A DNA stretch of 43,277 nucleotides from Rubrivivax sp. (lineage in GTDB: Bacteria; Pseudomonadota; Gammaproteobacteria; Burkholderiales; Burkholderiaceae_C). The translations under genes were made by a program, and so were the position numbers. Below the pieces are notes generated by a model. It saw nothing but the letters and a program-made list of their open reading frames with translations, was not told where the DNA came from and did not search any database. How positions within the stretch are numbered: the first letter of the stretch is position 1; each line of letters opens with the position of its first letter. The stretch lies in NCBI GenBank assembly GCA_016790435.1, contig JAEUPE010000128.1, positions 1-43,277 of the forward strand, written 5' to 3'. Shown piece by piece: positions 8,206 to 16,026 of this stretch.

Positions 8206-8880
8206 TCAGCGCTTCGCGGTCCGCTCGGCGCGGACCTTCTCGATCAGCTTGTCGACCACCGCCAACGTTTCCGGCGCACTACCGGTGAAGCTGTTGGAGG
8301 TGAGATAACGGCCGTCCACGACGAAGGCAGGGACGCCACGCAACTGATAGTCCTTGGAGCGCTGCATGGCCACAGCGGCCTGCGCCTTCACGGGCTCGGA
8401 GTGGTACACGCGGAAGAAGCGCTCGCGGTCCAGGCCCTGCGCCTCCACCCACCGGGCCAGCACGGCCTCCTGCGTGAGGTCGGCCTCGTCGAGCTGGACG
8501 GCATCGAACACCGCCCCGGCACGCCGGTCGAACTCACCCATCGCCACCAGGGTGTGGTGCAGGCGTGCACCGGCGACCCAGCTGTCCCTGAAGACCGCGG
8601 GCCACGTGCTGAAGGCCACGTCGGCCGGCAGCTGGCTCGCCCAGGCGCGCATGCGCGGGTGCATGTCCGCGCAATGCGGGCAACCGAACCAGAAGAACTC
8701 CAGCACCTCGATGCGGCCCGGCGCCTGCGTCGCCTGCGGCGGGCTGATGAGGGCGTAGTCGCGCTCCACGACCAGCCCGGAGGCCGCGCACCCGACAAGT
8801 GCCGGTGCGGTACCGAGCGCGAGCAACAAGCTGCCGACGCCCTCCAACCAGCGTCTACGGCTGTCCGGAGGGGTCGGCAT
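8206..8880 (-). CDS. DsbA-like thiol:disulfide oxidoreductase, probable lipoprotein
   Basis: This is a thioredoxin-fold protein of the DsbA family (224 aa from the ATG at 8880). It would catalyse disulfide formation or exchange in secreted proteins. The active site is CPHC at 67-70 within EFFWFGCPHC, and the cis-proline loop is GVPAFVVDG (P184). The helical insert lies between them, and the length fits DsbA. The N-terminus SRRRWLEGVGSLLLALG resembles a twin-arginine signal, and LVGC (C31) is a good lipobox. Most DsbA proteins are soluble and exported unfolded, so this combination is unusual. Other in-frame starts (ATG at 8898 and 8913, TTG at 8922) cannot be excluded; none has a strong ribosome binding site. 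The next gene upstream encodes a small Cys-containing secreted protein, a possible substrate. Confidence 0.9.
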   Translation of the reverse strand: MPTPPDSRRRWLEGVGSLLLALGTAPALVGCAASGLVVERDYALISPPQATQAPGRIEVLEFFWFGCPHCADMHPRMRAWASQLPADVAFSTWPAVFRDSWVAGARLHHTLVAMGEFDRRAGAVFDAVQLDEADLTQEAVLARWVEAQGLDRERFFRVYHSEPVKAQAAVAMQRSKDYQLRGVPAFVVDGRYLTSNSFTGSAPETLAVVDKLIEKVRAERTAKR

Positions 8881-8947
8881 GGCGCCTGCGTCCTGCATGG
8901 CGGGCTTCACCATCGCCTGCAAGGTCGCGCCGCCTGCACTTGCCCGG

Positions 8948-9328
8948 TCAGGGCTTGGCGGTGCCGTCGGCGGTCGTGCCGGCCTTGCGGGCCTCCACGC
9001 CTTCCTTCTTCACCGCCGCGCGCGTCGTCGTCGACGGCGCCTTGCCGGCCGGCGCGTCGGGCGCGCACTCACCGTCCTGGATCTTGCCGGCCTTGCGGGC
9101 CTCGATGCACTCCTTGGTCACCTGGGCACGCGTCGTCGTCGACGGCGTCTTGCCCGGGGGCGCGTCGGGCGCGCACTCGCCGTCCTGGATCTTGCCGGCC
9201 TTGCGGGCTTCAGCGCACTCCTTCTTCACCTGCTCGCGCGTCTTGCCCGGTGCCGTCTGCGCCAGCGCGACTTGCGTGCTGAACAGGGCGGCGATGGCCA
9301 GGGCGATCCACGTTGCGTTCTTTCTCAT
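8948..9328 (-). CDS. Small secreted protein made of three 36-residue tandem repeats
   Basis: This is a 126-aa exported protein. The signal peptide (about residues 1-23) ends in ALAQ. The mature part is three tandem copies of a 36-residue unit: TREQVKKECAEARKAGKIQD and on, then TRAQVTKECIEARKAGKIQD and on, then a shorter degenerate copy, TRAAVKKEGVEARKAG. Copies 1 and 2 each carry two Cys (KEC and GEC, 14 residues apart); copy 3 has lost both. An Ala/Pro/Thr linker closes copies 1 and 2. The unit resembles the short TRxxVxxE-type repeats of DUF4148-like secreted proteins of Burkholderiales, but I am not certain of that. The ATG at 9328 follows AAGGAG at good spacing; the frame is open upstream without such a site. 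Function unknown; the DsbA-like gene lies just downstream on the same strand. Confidence 0.85.
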   Translation of the reverse strand: MRKNATWIALAIAALFSTQVALAQTAPGKTREQVKKECAEARKAGKIQDGECAPDAPPGKTPSTTTRAQVTKECIEARKAGKIQDGECAPDAPAGKAPSTTTRAAVKKEGVEARKAGTTADGTAKP

Positions 9329-9456
9329 CTTGCACTCCTTCATTGGGTTTGGATTTCCAGCCGAGCCATCCAATTCATCTCGAATCACACTGGCGGCGTC
9401 GACATCTCGCCACCTGATGGCGTAGCCGGTACTTTCCAGATCTCCAGGGGCGTGCC

Positions 9457-9474
9457 GATTGAGTGCGCTCAATC
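9457..9474. repeat. Inverted repeat in AT-richer intergenic segment
   Basis: This is a perfect 7-bp dyad, GATTGAG-TGCG-CTCAATC. It lies downstream of the phospholipase D-like gene and upstream of the repeat-protein gene, both on the minus strand. The surrounding 150 bases are visibly richer in A/T than the genes. It may be an operator for the small gene or a weak terminator for the previous one. Confidence 0.45.
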
Positions 9475-9535
9475 CACAGACAGATTCACGGCCGCGGCAG
9501 GGCGCGGCACGGTCCGTGGCGGGCCCACGGCCCGC

Positions 9536-11260
9536 TCAGCCGACGAAGTAGCGGCGCCGCTTCGACTTGTAGCTGCGCGAGTCGAAGTGCGCGCGCGTCC
9601 ATGCCGCCGGGTCTTCCTTCAGGTAACCGGCGTCCGGATCGGCCTGGCCCTCGGCCTGCAGCTTGCGCACGATGTAGCGCGCGTAATGGTGGTCGAACAC
9701 GCGCATGTATTCGCCGAAGTAGATGTCGGCCACGCGCGTGTCGCCGCGCACGACGAGCATGTTCTCGTCGTTGCTCCACTGTGAAGGCCGGCTGAAGTTG
9801 GCCGAGCCCGTCACCACCAGCGGGTCGTCGGAAAGCGGGTCGACGAGCAGGAACTTGGTGTGGATGTAGTCATTGGAGTTGAGCGGGTTGCCACGCTCAG
9901 CCAGGAAGTTGGCCCACCAGCCCGGGCCCAGGTAGCCGCCACTGGCGAAGATGACGTCGCGGTCGACCCCCAGGCTCTCGTCGCTGCCGAGCGGGTCGTC
10001 CTTGATGACGTAGCGCAGCACGTCGCTCTCGCGCGCCAGCACCTGCTGGAAGACGCTGTCGAGGTTGAAGGCGACCGTGAAGCAGACGAGCCGCTTCGCC
10101 TCGGCCATGCGGTCGGCGTACCACTGCAGCGTCGGCGGCGGCACAGCACCGGCGGTCGACGCGGGTTTCGCATCGCGGGCACTGAACAGCGGCGTCACGC
10201 TGTTCTTCGGCGGCGGGCCCGCGGGCGTGGGCGTGGCGGCGTTGTTCAGCGGCCGCAGCTTGGTGTCGGTGAGGTTCTGCGCCAGGCGCTCCCAGTACTC
10301 GAGGTACTTGGCCGCGACGGCGCGGTCCCAGACGACGTGGCCGACGTTGGAGTGCCCGAAGATGCCGCCGGCCGAGATGTTGGTCGAGCCGGTCCACACC
10401 GCGCGCGGCTGGCCGCCCTGCAGGAGCACGATGAACTTGTTGTGGCGGATGCCGCTCGTCACCGTGCGCGCGATGGCGGCACCCTGCGCACCCAGACCGG
10501 CCGCGGCGATGGCCGCCTCGTTGCCGGCCCGGTAGTCGCTTTCCGCGTCGTAGACGATCCTGACGTCGGCCCCGGCCTCCAGCGCGGCGGCGAAAGCGTT
10601 CACCACCGGCTGGTAGTGGAATTCGTAGACCGCCGCGCGCAGTGCGAAGCGCTGGTCGGTGGCGCGCGCGATGAAGCCCATCAACCCCTCGAAGAGGCCG
10701 TGCGACAGCCACTTCATCTCCGGCGACTGCGGGTTCGTCACGTCGGGCTCGGCGTTGCCGAAGTCGCGCGCATAGGCCTGCGAGCCGATGACGCCGCGGT
10801 TGAAGTACACATCGTGGCGCGCCGCGCCGCCGGCCGAGGTGCCGGCGGTGGGCGCGGAGTCGGGCTCGGTGCGCACCGGCAGCGCCAGCGCCGCCGCGGT
10901 GTCGAGCACCAGCTGCTTGGGCAACCCGTACACCGGCACGATTCGGTAACGGTAGCGCCGGCCGGCCTTGGCCGTGTAGTCACCCCACTGGAAGGTCTGG
11001 ATCGGGTGCTCGGCGCTGGACACCGGCGTGCCCGGCGGCAGGCCCTTGTCCTTGTCCTTGAAGCGCTTGATGCCGCGCAGCCAGTAGGTCTCGACGCGGC
11101 GGCCCTGGCCGTCGTACTCCGAGCGCTCGATGGCGAAACCGAGCAGGCCCTGCAGGCGCTCGGCGCGCACGTCGCCCTGGAAGTCCCAGGCCAGCACGAC
11201 CACGTGCGTGCCGGCGATGGCGCGCGCCTTGAGCACGGCGTTCTGTTTCGGGTAGCGCAT
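9536..11260 (-). CDS. Phospholipase D-like protein with an N-terminal FN3-like domain
   Basis: This is a 574-aa cytoplasmic protein of the phospholipase D superfamily. Residues about 8-115 look like a fibronectin type III fold (RYRYRIVPVYG near its end). Two phospholipase D half-sites follow. The second is complete: HTKFLLVD (H467, K469, D474), then TGSANFS. The first, HNKFIVLL (H273, K275), has Leu280 where the motif has Asp, but keeps the downstream TGSTNIS. Both His are present, so hydrolysis or transfer on a phosphodiester may still occur. There is no signal peptide. The ATG at 11260 is set by a strong GGGAGGTGA site. A cluster of about 13-bp repeats lies 50 bp upstream. The superfamily is clear; the substrate (lipid, nucleic acid or other) is not. 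Confidence 0.88.
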   Translation of the reverse strand: MRYPKQNAVLKARAIAGTHVVVLAWDFQGDVRAERLQGLLGFAIERSEYDGQGRRVETYWLRGIKRFKDKDKGLPPGTPVSSAEHPIQTFQWGDYTAKAGRRYRYRIVPVYGLPKQLVLDTAAALALPVRTEPDSAPTAGTSAGGAARHDVYFNRGVIGSQAYARDFGNAEPDVTNPQSPEMKWLSHGLFEGLMGFIARATDQRFALRAAVYEFHYQPVVNAFAAALEAGADVRIVYDAESDYRAGNEAAIAAAGLGAQGAAIARTVTSGIRHNKFIVLLQGGQPRAVWTGSTNISAGGIFGHSNVGHVVWDRAVAAKYLEYWERLAQNLTDTKLRPLNNAATPTPAGPPPKNSVTPLFSARDAKPASTAGAVPPPTLQWYADRMAEAKRLVCFTVAFNLDSVFQQVLARESDVLRYVIKDDPLGSDESLGVDRDVIFASGGYLGPGWWANFLAERGNPLNSNDYIHTKFLLVDPLSDDPLVVTGSANFSRPSQWSNDENMLVVRGDTRVADIYFGEYMRVFDHHYARYIVRKLQAEGQADPDAGYLKEDPAAWTRAHFDSRSYKSKRRRYFVG

Positions 11261-11306
11261 GCGGTCACCTCCCTTGCGAGCACGTTGCGGCTCCTTTGAC
11301 GAGCCC

Positions 11307-11371
11307 GTTGGCGATCCCCGGTGGCGATCTGCGTTGGCGATTCGCCGCGGCAATCCCCGCGGCGATCCGTC
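11307..11371. repeat. Five 12-14-bp direct repeats upstream of the phospholipase D-like gene
   Basis: Five adjacent units share a core (G/C)GGC(G/A)AT: GTTGGCGATCCCC, GGTGGCGATCTGC, GTTGGCGATTCGCC, GCGGCAATCCCC and GCGGCGATCCGTC. They end about 50 bp before the start of the minus-strand gene, where its promoter should be. They may bind a regulator cooperatively, or be a minisatellite. Confidence 0.6.
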
Positions 11372-11453
11372 AGCGGCCCGTCACTGGGGCCCAAGGCCCG
11401 AACTCATCGTAGGGCATGGCCGACCACTGCCCGGCCGCGACCGCCACGCCGTG

Positions 11454-12203
11454 TCAGCTCGATTGCAGATAGCGCTGGGCGAGGGCATCGAGCTGGCGCT
11501 CGTCGAGGCCGATGCCGCGCCTCAGATAGCGCTCGGGCCCGCCATGCGCCTCGTCGATGACGTCGAGCGCGGCCTCGAGGTAGTCGGCTTGAACGCCCCA
11601 CAGTGCCTGCAACACCTCGGGGTCGATGTCCTCGCGCGGCGTCCACGGCGGCTTGAACACCTCGTTGGTGAGCAGGTAGTCGCGCATCACCGTTTCGCGC
11701 GGCACGCCGAGGGCCAGCAGCACCAGCGCCGCGGCCACGCCGGTGCGGTCCTTGCCCGCGGTGCAGTGAAAGACCACCGGCGCCTCGGCGCGCAGCAGGT
11801 GCGCGAAGAACTCGGTGAAGCGGTGCGCACGCTCGTTGACTAGGCCGCGATAGAGCTCGCGCATGAGCCCTTCCACCACCGGGACGGTGAGGGTGCGCCC
11901 GCTGCCGGTGATCTCCTGCATGCGCTGCGCCACGGTGGGCTCGATGGCCAGCGAATGCTGCGCGATGCCGGGCAACTCGTAAGGTGCGGCGGCGCGCTCG
12001 TCGACACCGCGGAAGTCGAAGCTCGCCGCGACGCCGAGCGCCGCCAGCACCTCGTGATCGGCCGCCGTCAGGCCACCCAGGTGGTCGGAGCGGAAGAGGC
12101 GCCGCCAGCGCAGCCGGCGCCCGCCGTGGCCAACGTAGCCGCCGAGGTCGCGGAAGTTGGTGGCACCGCTGAGCGGCACGACACGCGGCAGATCATCTTC
12201 CAT
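11454..12203 (-). CDS. Tyrosine/serine protein phosphatase (Y_phosphatase3 type)
   Basis: This is a 249-aa cysteine-dependent phosphatase of the atypical dual-specificity type (like mycobacterial PtpB and Listeria LipA). The N-terminal NFRDLGGY and RLFRSDHLGGLT are hallmarks of the family. The P-loop HCTAGKDRTG gives the catalytic C147 and phosphate-binding R153; the Lys and Asp after AG are the usual variant in this group, whose members can also act on phosphoinositides. A DFRG segment lies near 63-66. There is no signal peptide, so it is cytoplasmic unless exported another way. A CACAAT hexamer sits 6 nt before the ATG without a Shine-Dalgarno. It is transcribed in the same direction as the GGDEF-like gene upstream. 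Confidence 0.92.
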   Translation of the reverse strand: MEDDLPRVVPLSGATNFRDLGGYVGHGGRRLRWRRLFRSDHLGGLTAADHEVLAALGVAASFDFRGVDERAAAPYELPGIAQHSLAIEPTVAQRMQEITGSGRTLTVPVVEGLMRELYRGLVNERAHRFTEFFAHLLRAEAPVVFHCTAGKDRTGVAAALVLLALGVPRETVMRDYLLTNEVFKPPWTPREDIDPEVLQALWGVQADYLEAALDVIDEAHGGPERYLRRGIGLDERQLDALAQRYLQSS

Positions 12204-12304
12204 CGATGCATTGTGACGGCCGCCCTCGCACGCGGCTCGCCGATGGAGCCTCGCCCCTGAATCGCCCGGGGGCGAGGTCGCGCCGGGCGCGCCGGACGGC
12301 AGCG

Positions 12305-13231
12305 TCAGGCCTCGCCGTCGTTCGCGGCGCCGCCGCCGAGCACGCTGAACGTGCTGTGCATGACGCCCACGCCGTCTTCACCCACGGTGGCCAGCATGCC
12401 GGCCTGCGCCGTGGCGCGCTGCAGCAGCTTCGCCGCCTCCTTGCCGTGTGCCGGGTAGCTGGCCATGCCGAACGCGGCGCTCACGCTGCACGGGTGGCCG
12501 GCGAGGATGAACGGCTGCTCCAGCGCGCGCAGAAGCTTGGCGGCGACGCCGTCGCCGTCGCTCACGACGTCGACGCGGCCGAGCATGACCGCGAAGAGGT
12601 CGGTGCCCAGCGATGCGACGACGTCGCTGGCCCGCAACCCCCCGCGCAGGCGCACGGCGATCTTGCGGCGCAGCACGTTGGCCGCCTCGCCACCCAGCCG
12701 CACCGCCGCCTGCGCCACACCTTCGACACGCAGCACGATGAGCACGAGCGGCGCCGGCTCGCGCTCGCGCAGCGCGATGAGGTGCGTCATGTGCTCGAGC
12801 AACTGGGCCTGGTGCGGCAGGCCAGTGGCCAGGTCGGTGGCGTAGGCTGTGCGTGCCATGCGCTCGACCTGCTTGCGCACATTCGCGTGGCGCAGGGCGC
12901 GCGCCAGCTCGGCGCTGTCGCGGTCGCTCACCAGCGCTTCCACGCCCAGGCGCAGCAGTTCGGCCTCGGCCTCGTCGTCGCCTTCGCCGAAGGCGACCAC
13001 CACCGGGCGGTCGTACGCCAGCTCAGGCAGGCCGGGTCGGGTGGCAAGGGCGGCCAGCGCAGCGCGGTCGGCTGCGTGCAGCAGCACGACGTCGGCCTCC
13101 TTGGCGCGCGCCGAAGTGCCATGCTGCACGTCGAGCCCGGGCATCGCGGCCAGCGTGGTGAGGCGCGCCCCCAGCGCGTCGGCATCGACGGCCAGGATGG
13201 ACACGGTGGGCAGACGGGTTGGCGCGTTCAT
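12305..13231 (-). CDS. Degenerate GGDEF-domain protein
   Basis: This 308-aa protein has an N-terminal part (1-120) with alternating beta/alpha character, like a receiver fold without its phospho-acceptor pattern. A C-terminal GGDEF-like domain starts at ATDLATGLPHQAQLLEHM (131-148). The signature position reads GTDLF (209-213) in place of GGDEF, within DVVASLGTDLFAVMLGRV. The second Gly and the Glu are lost, so cyclic-di-GMP synthesis is unlikely; it may bind nucleotide or act as a protein-interaction module. No EAL domain is present. The ATG at 13231 is chosen because an upstream extension would run into the tRNA-Gly gene. The ribosome binding site is weak. Confidence 0.85.
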   Translation of the reverse strand: MNAPTRLPTVSILAVDADALGARLTTLAAMPGLDVQHGTSARAKEADVVLLHAADRAALAALATRPGLPELAYDRPVVVAFGEGDDEAEAELLRLGVEALVSDRDSAELARALRHANVRKQVERMARTAYATDLATGLPHQAQLLEHMTHLIALREREPAPLVLIVLRVEGVAQAAVRLGGEAANVLRRKIAVRLRGGLRASDVVASLGTDLFAVMLGRVDVVSDGDGVAAKLLRALEQPFILAGHPCSVSAAFGMASYPAHGKEAAKLLQRATAQAGMLATVGEDGVGVMHSTFSVLGGGAANDGEA

Positions 13232-13293
13232 GCTCGCGACTCGTTGACACCGATGATGCCCCAACCCTGCGGGCCGGCCCATGGGGGCCAATC

Positions 13294-13367
13294 TGGAGCG
13301 GGCGATGGGAATCGAACCCACGTCTTGAGCTTGGGAAGCTCAGGTCCTGCCATTGAACGACGCCCGC
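13294..13367 (-). tRNA. tRNA-Gly, anticodon CCC
   Basis: The minus strand folds into a full cloverleaf of 74 nt with an encoded CCA. The acceptor stem is GCGGGCG/CGCCCGC with discriminator T. The anticodon arm is TGAGC-TTCCCAA-GCTCA, giving anticodon CCC, which reads GGG. The T-arm contains GTTCGATTC. GGG is a frequent glycine codon in such a GC-rich genome. No integrase or displaced attachment repeat is seen next to it. Confidence 0.96.
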
Positions 13368-13378
13368 AAGCCGACGTC

Positions 13379-13384
13379 ATTCTA
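13379..13384 (-). promoter_or_regulatory. -10 box of the tRNA-Gly gene
   Basis: On the minus strand TAGAAT lies 11 nt before the mature 5' end of the tRNA. This would place the transcript start a few bases upstream of the tRNA. The -35 region is not clear. Confidence 0.5.
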
Positions 13385-13527
13385 GTGCCGTCGCCGCCCG
13401 TGCAGGCTAGGCGCCGATGGTGGAGAACAGCGGGAGATGTACCTTGTCGTCGTGCTGCACGGGCGCCAAGCGCATTCGACCCAAGTCCTGCGGGGGGGCT
13501 CTCGGACAGGCCCGAAAATGCACTGCG

Positions 13528-14241
13528 ATGGAACAGGACAGCGAACACACCCGGACGCTGGCCCGTGTTCGCAGCTACGTGCTGCGGGGCGGCCGGCTGG
13601 GCCCTGGGCAACAGCGCGCACTTGCCGAGCTCGGGCCGCGGTACGTGCTGCCCTGGACGGACGGCCCGGCGGACTTGCACCGGGCCTTCGGCCGCGCCGC
13701 GCCGCGCATCCTCGAGATCGGCTTCGGCATGGGCGACGCGACCGCCGCGGTGGCGCAGGCCATGCCGGCACACGACCTCATCGGCGTCGAGGTGCACGAG
13801 GCCGGCGTCGGCGCGCTGCTTCGGCTCATCGGCGAGCGCGGGCTCACCAACGTGCGCATCCTGCGCCACGACGCGGTGGAGGTGCTGCGCACGATGATCG
13901 CGCCGGGTTCGCTGGCCGGCATCCACGTCTGGTTTCCGGACCCGTGGCCGAAGAAGCGGCACCACAAGCGGCGGCTCATCCAGGGCCCCTTCGTGGCCGA
14001 ATTGGCCCGGCGGCTGGCGCCCGGGGGTTACCTGCACTGCGCCACCGACTGGCAGCCCTACGCCGAGCAGATGCTCGAGGTGCTGGGCGCGGAGCCCCTG
14101 CTGCGCAACCGCGCCGCGGGCGGCGAGTCAACGGCGCCGGGCTACGCACCGCGGCCGCCGTGGCGGCCGCTGACGCGCTTCGAGCAGCGGGGCCTGAAGC
14201 TCGGCCACGGGGTCTGGGACCTGGTCTTCGAGCGGCGCTGA
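13528..14241 (+). CDS. trmB: tRNA (guanine-N7-)-methyltransferase
   Basis: This is the cytoplasmic SAM-dependent enzyme that makes 7-methylguanosine at position 46 of tRNA (237 aa). The SAM site is [10 protein letters not shown] (61-70). The family signature is [15 protein letters not shown] (137-150), whose Asp and Lys/His residues contact the substrate. GVEVHEAGV (86-94) follows the second strand, and [11 protein letters not shown] lies in the C-terminal part. The length matches the family. I start at the ATG at 13528; the frame is open further upstream to 13417, but those residues do not resemble TrmB. The sequence before the ATG has no good ribosome binding site. The neighbouring tRNA gene is on the other strand and probably coincidental. 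Confidence 0.95.
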   Translation: MEQDSEHTRTLARVRSYVLRGGRLGPGQQRALAELGPRYVLPWTDGPADLHRAFGRAAPRILEIGFGMGDATAAVAQAMPAHDLIGVEVHEAGVGALLRLIGERGLTNVRILRHDAVEVLRTMIAPGSLAGIHVWFPDPWPKKRHHKRRLIQGPFVAELARRLAPGGYLHCATDWQPYAEQMLEVLGAEPLLRNRAAGGESTAPGYAPRPPWRPLTRFEQRGLKLGHGVWDLVFERR

Positions 14242-14289
14242 GCGGCTATGGCAGCCAGGCGGCCGCCGCAGAACCGGCTTTGCCGGGCC

Positions 14290-14323
14290 GCCTTCGGCGC
14301 CCCCTGGGGGAGGCGCCGAAGGC
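14290..14323. terminator. Perfect 12-bp inverted repeat between trmB and uppP
   Basis: The arms GCCTTCGGCGCC (14290-14301) and GGCGCCGAAGGC (14312-14323) enclose a CCCTGGGGGA loop that can pair further. Position between convergent genes fits a two-way terminator. From memory, elements of this type recur in intergenic spaces of Burkholderiales, so it may also belong to a dispersed REP-like family. Confidence 0.6.
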
Positions 14324-14341
14324 GCTCCGGCGGGGCACCAT

Positions 14342-15199
14342 TCAAGCCTTCCAGACCACCCAGCCCGTATAGGCGGTGAGCAGCACGATGCCGCCGAAGA
14401 TGATGCGGTACCAGGCGAAGACCGTGAAGTCGTGCGTCGCCACGTAGCGGATCAGCCAGCGGATGCACAGCCACGCGGCGAAGAACGAGACGACGAAGCC
14501 CACCGCGAACATCGGCAGGTCGTGCCAGCTCAGCGCCGCGCGCTCCTTCCACACCGAGTAGGCACCGGCCGCCATCAGCGTCGGGATGCCGAGGAAGAAG
14601 CTGAACTCGGTGGCGCACTTGCGCGAGAAGCCGAACAGCATCGCGCCGATGATGGTGGCGCCCGAACGGCTGGTGCCGGGGATCAGCGCCACGCATTGCA
14701 CGAGGCCCACCTTCAGTGCATCGAGCGGTGTCATGTCGTCGACGCTCTCGACACGCGCGTGGCGCTGGCCCTCGAGGTCGCGCGCGCCGAAGTGCTGCTT
14801 GTGCCGCCGCTCGACCCACAGGATGATGAAGCCGCCGACGATGAAGGCCAGCGCCACCGGCACCGGGTGGAAGAGGTGCGCCTTGACGACCTTGCCCAGC
14901 AGCAGGCCGAAGAAGGCCGCGGGCAGGAAGGCCACGAACAGGTTGAGCGCGAAGCGCTGCGCCACCCTCTCGCGGGTGATGCCGACCACCGTGCCCCACA
15001 GCTTGACGCGGTACTCCCAGATGACGGCCAGCATGGCGCCGGTCTGTATGGCGATGTCGAAGACCTTGACCGCCTCGCCGGTGAAGTCGAGCAGCGAGCC
15101 AGCAAGAATGAGGTGGCCGGTGGACGAGATGGGCAGGAACTCGGTCAAGCCCTCGACCACGCCCATGAGGGCGGCCTTGATCAGCAAAAGGATGTCCAC
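14342..15199 (-). CDS. uppP: Undecaprenyl-diphosphatase
   Basis: This is an integral membrane enzyme that removes a phosphate from undecaprenyl pyrophosphate, recycling the lipid carrier for peptidoglycan and other surface polymers (285 aa; BacA/UppP family). Motif 1 is [14 protein letters not shown] (16-29) and motif 2 is [11 protein letters not shown] (173-183), which together form the active site; multiple hydrophobic helices fill the rest. A loop of about 30 charged residues ([22 protein letters not shown]) is longer than in E. coli. The GTG at 15199 starts the protein as [10 protein letters not shown], matching the family N-terminus; the open frame upstream does not look like protein. 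The downstream end faces trmB across a strong inverted repeat. The DUF1439-like lipoprotein gene is 125 bp upstream on the same strand. Confidence 0.95.
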   Translation of the reverse strand: MDILLLIKAALMGVVEGLTEFLPISSTGHLILAGSLLDFTGEAVKVFDIAIQTGAMLAVIWEYRVKLWGTVVGITRERVAQRFALNLFVAFLPAAFFGLLLGKVVKAHLFHPVPVALAFIVGGFIILWVERRHKQHFGARDLEGQRHARVESVDDMTPLDALKVGLVQCVALIPGTSRSGATIIGAMLFGFSRKCATEFSFFLGIPTLMAAGAYSVWKERAALSWHDLPMFAVGFVVSFFAAWLCIRWLIRYVATHDFTVFAWYRIIFGGIVLLTAYTGWVVWKA

Positions 15200-15323
15200 G
15201 GGGGCACAGGTCCCCTCGCGAAAGGGGTCGACGTTAAAGGGGTCGGGTCGGGTCGGGCAAGCCAAGCGCGCGGCGTGCCCGAGGCGCCGATCATAGGCAG
15301 GCCCCGAGGGGCCCCCGGTCGCC

Positions 15324-15893
15324 TCAGCGCGTGGCGGCCGAAAGCGTGATCTCCACCCCACGCGCCGTGATGGCCACTCCGGTTGGTGTCACGCCCGAGG
15401 CCCGTAGGGACTCGGCGCGCTCGGCCGGAAGGGTGTAGAGCACCATGTCCTCCAGCACCCGCTCGACGAGGGCGGCGCCAAGCCGTTCGGCCCGCGTGCG
15501 CACCTCGGCTACGGCACCGGCGAGCCGCAGGTCCGACACGCGCGCCTGATGCAGCCGCAGCGTGCGATCGCGCGGCTCCCAGCGCAGCGCTGTGTCGAAG
15601 TCGAGCTGGCCCTGCCATCGGCCACCGAGCAGGCGCTCGCGCACGCCGACGTCGAGCACGGCCGCCAGGCGATTGCGATCGGCCAGCAAGCGCACCTTGG
15701 GCGCCTGCAAGGTCACGTCGAGCACGTCCAGCACCCGCCGGTCCTGCGGGAACTGGCGGTCGAGCAGCCGTGCGATGTCGTCGGCATCCAGCGTGATTCG
15801 GGACGGCGCGCCCAGGTGCGCGCAACCGCCGAGCAACGCGGCGGCGGCGAGTTTGATGCAGAGCAGGCGGCGGTTCAGGCGCGGGGGTCGCAT
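15324..15893 (-). CDS. DUF1439-like lipoprotein
   Basis: This 189-aa lipoprotein has a signal peptide with lipobox LGGC (Cys near residue 24; LLGGCAHLG). The mature part resembles DUF1439 proteins such as E. coli YceB: an [21 protein letters not shown] start, then two-fold repeated beta strands ([25 protein letters not shown] and on). Proteins of this fold are thought to bind lipids at the membrane surface, but no reaction is known. The ATG at 15893 is chosen because it directly precedes the signal peptide. It is divergent from the TetR regulator, with 133 bp between them, and may share uppP's transcript. Confidence 0.82.
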   Translation of the reverse strand: MRPPRLNRRLLCIKLAAAALLGGCAHLGAPSRITLDADDIARLLDRQFPQDRRVLDVLDVTLQAPKVRLLADRNRLAAVLDVGVRERLLGGRWQGQLDFDTALRWEPRDRTLRLHQARVSDLRLAGAVAEVRTRAERLGAALVERVLEDMVLYTLPAERAESLRASGVTPTGVAITARGVEITLSAATR

Positions 15894-15972
15894 GCAGGCA
15901 TGATCGCCGATCGGGCGGGCCGGCTCCGAGGCCCGCCCGCGCGAGTGGACAGCGGCTGGGTCCACCGCCGCC

Positions 15973-16017
15973 TTGACCGGCTTGCCGCCCTCGATTTAAC
16001 ATTACTGACCGGTCAGT
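15973..16017 (+). promoter_or_regulatory. Promoter and palindromic operator of the TetR-RND operon
   Basis: TTGACC (15973-15978) and TAACAT (15997-16002) are spaced 18 bp apart and make a plausible sigma-70 promoter. The perfect 14-bp palindrome ACTGACCGGTCAGT (16004-16017) covers the expected transcription start and ends 9 bp before the regulator's ATG. This is the classic place for a TetR-family repressor to control itself and the pump genes behind it. Confidence 0.65.
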
Positions 16018-16026
16018 CATTAACAG

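Noticed and set aside
11307-11371. CRISPR array
   Set aside because: Units of 12-14 bp are contiguous, without spacers, and no cas gene is in the window.
13294-13367. tRNA-Gly as an integration site of a genomic island
   Set aside because: No integrase, no repeated 3' tRNA end and no change to foreign-looking genes on either side.
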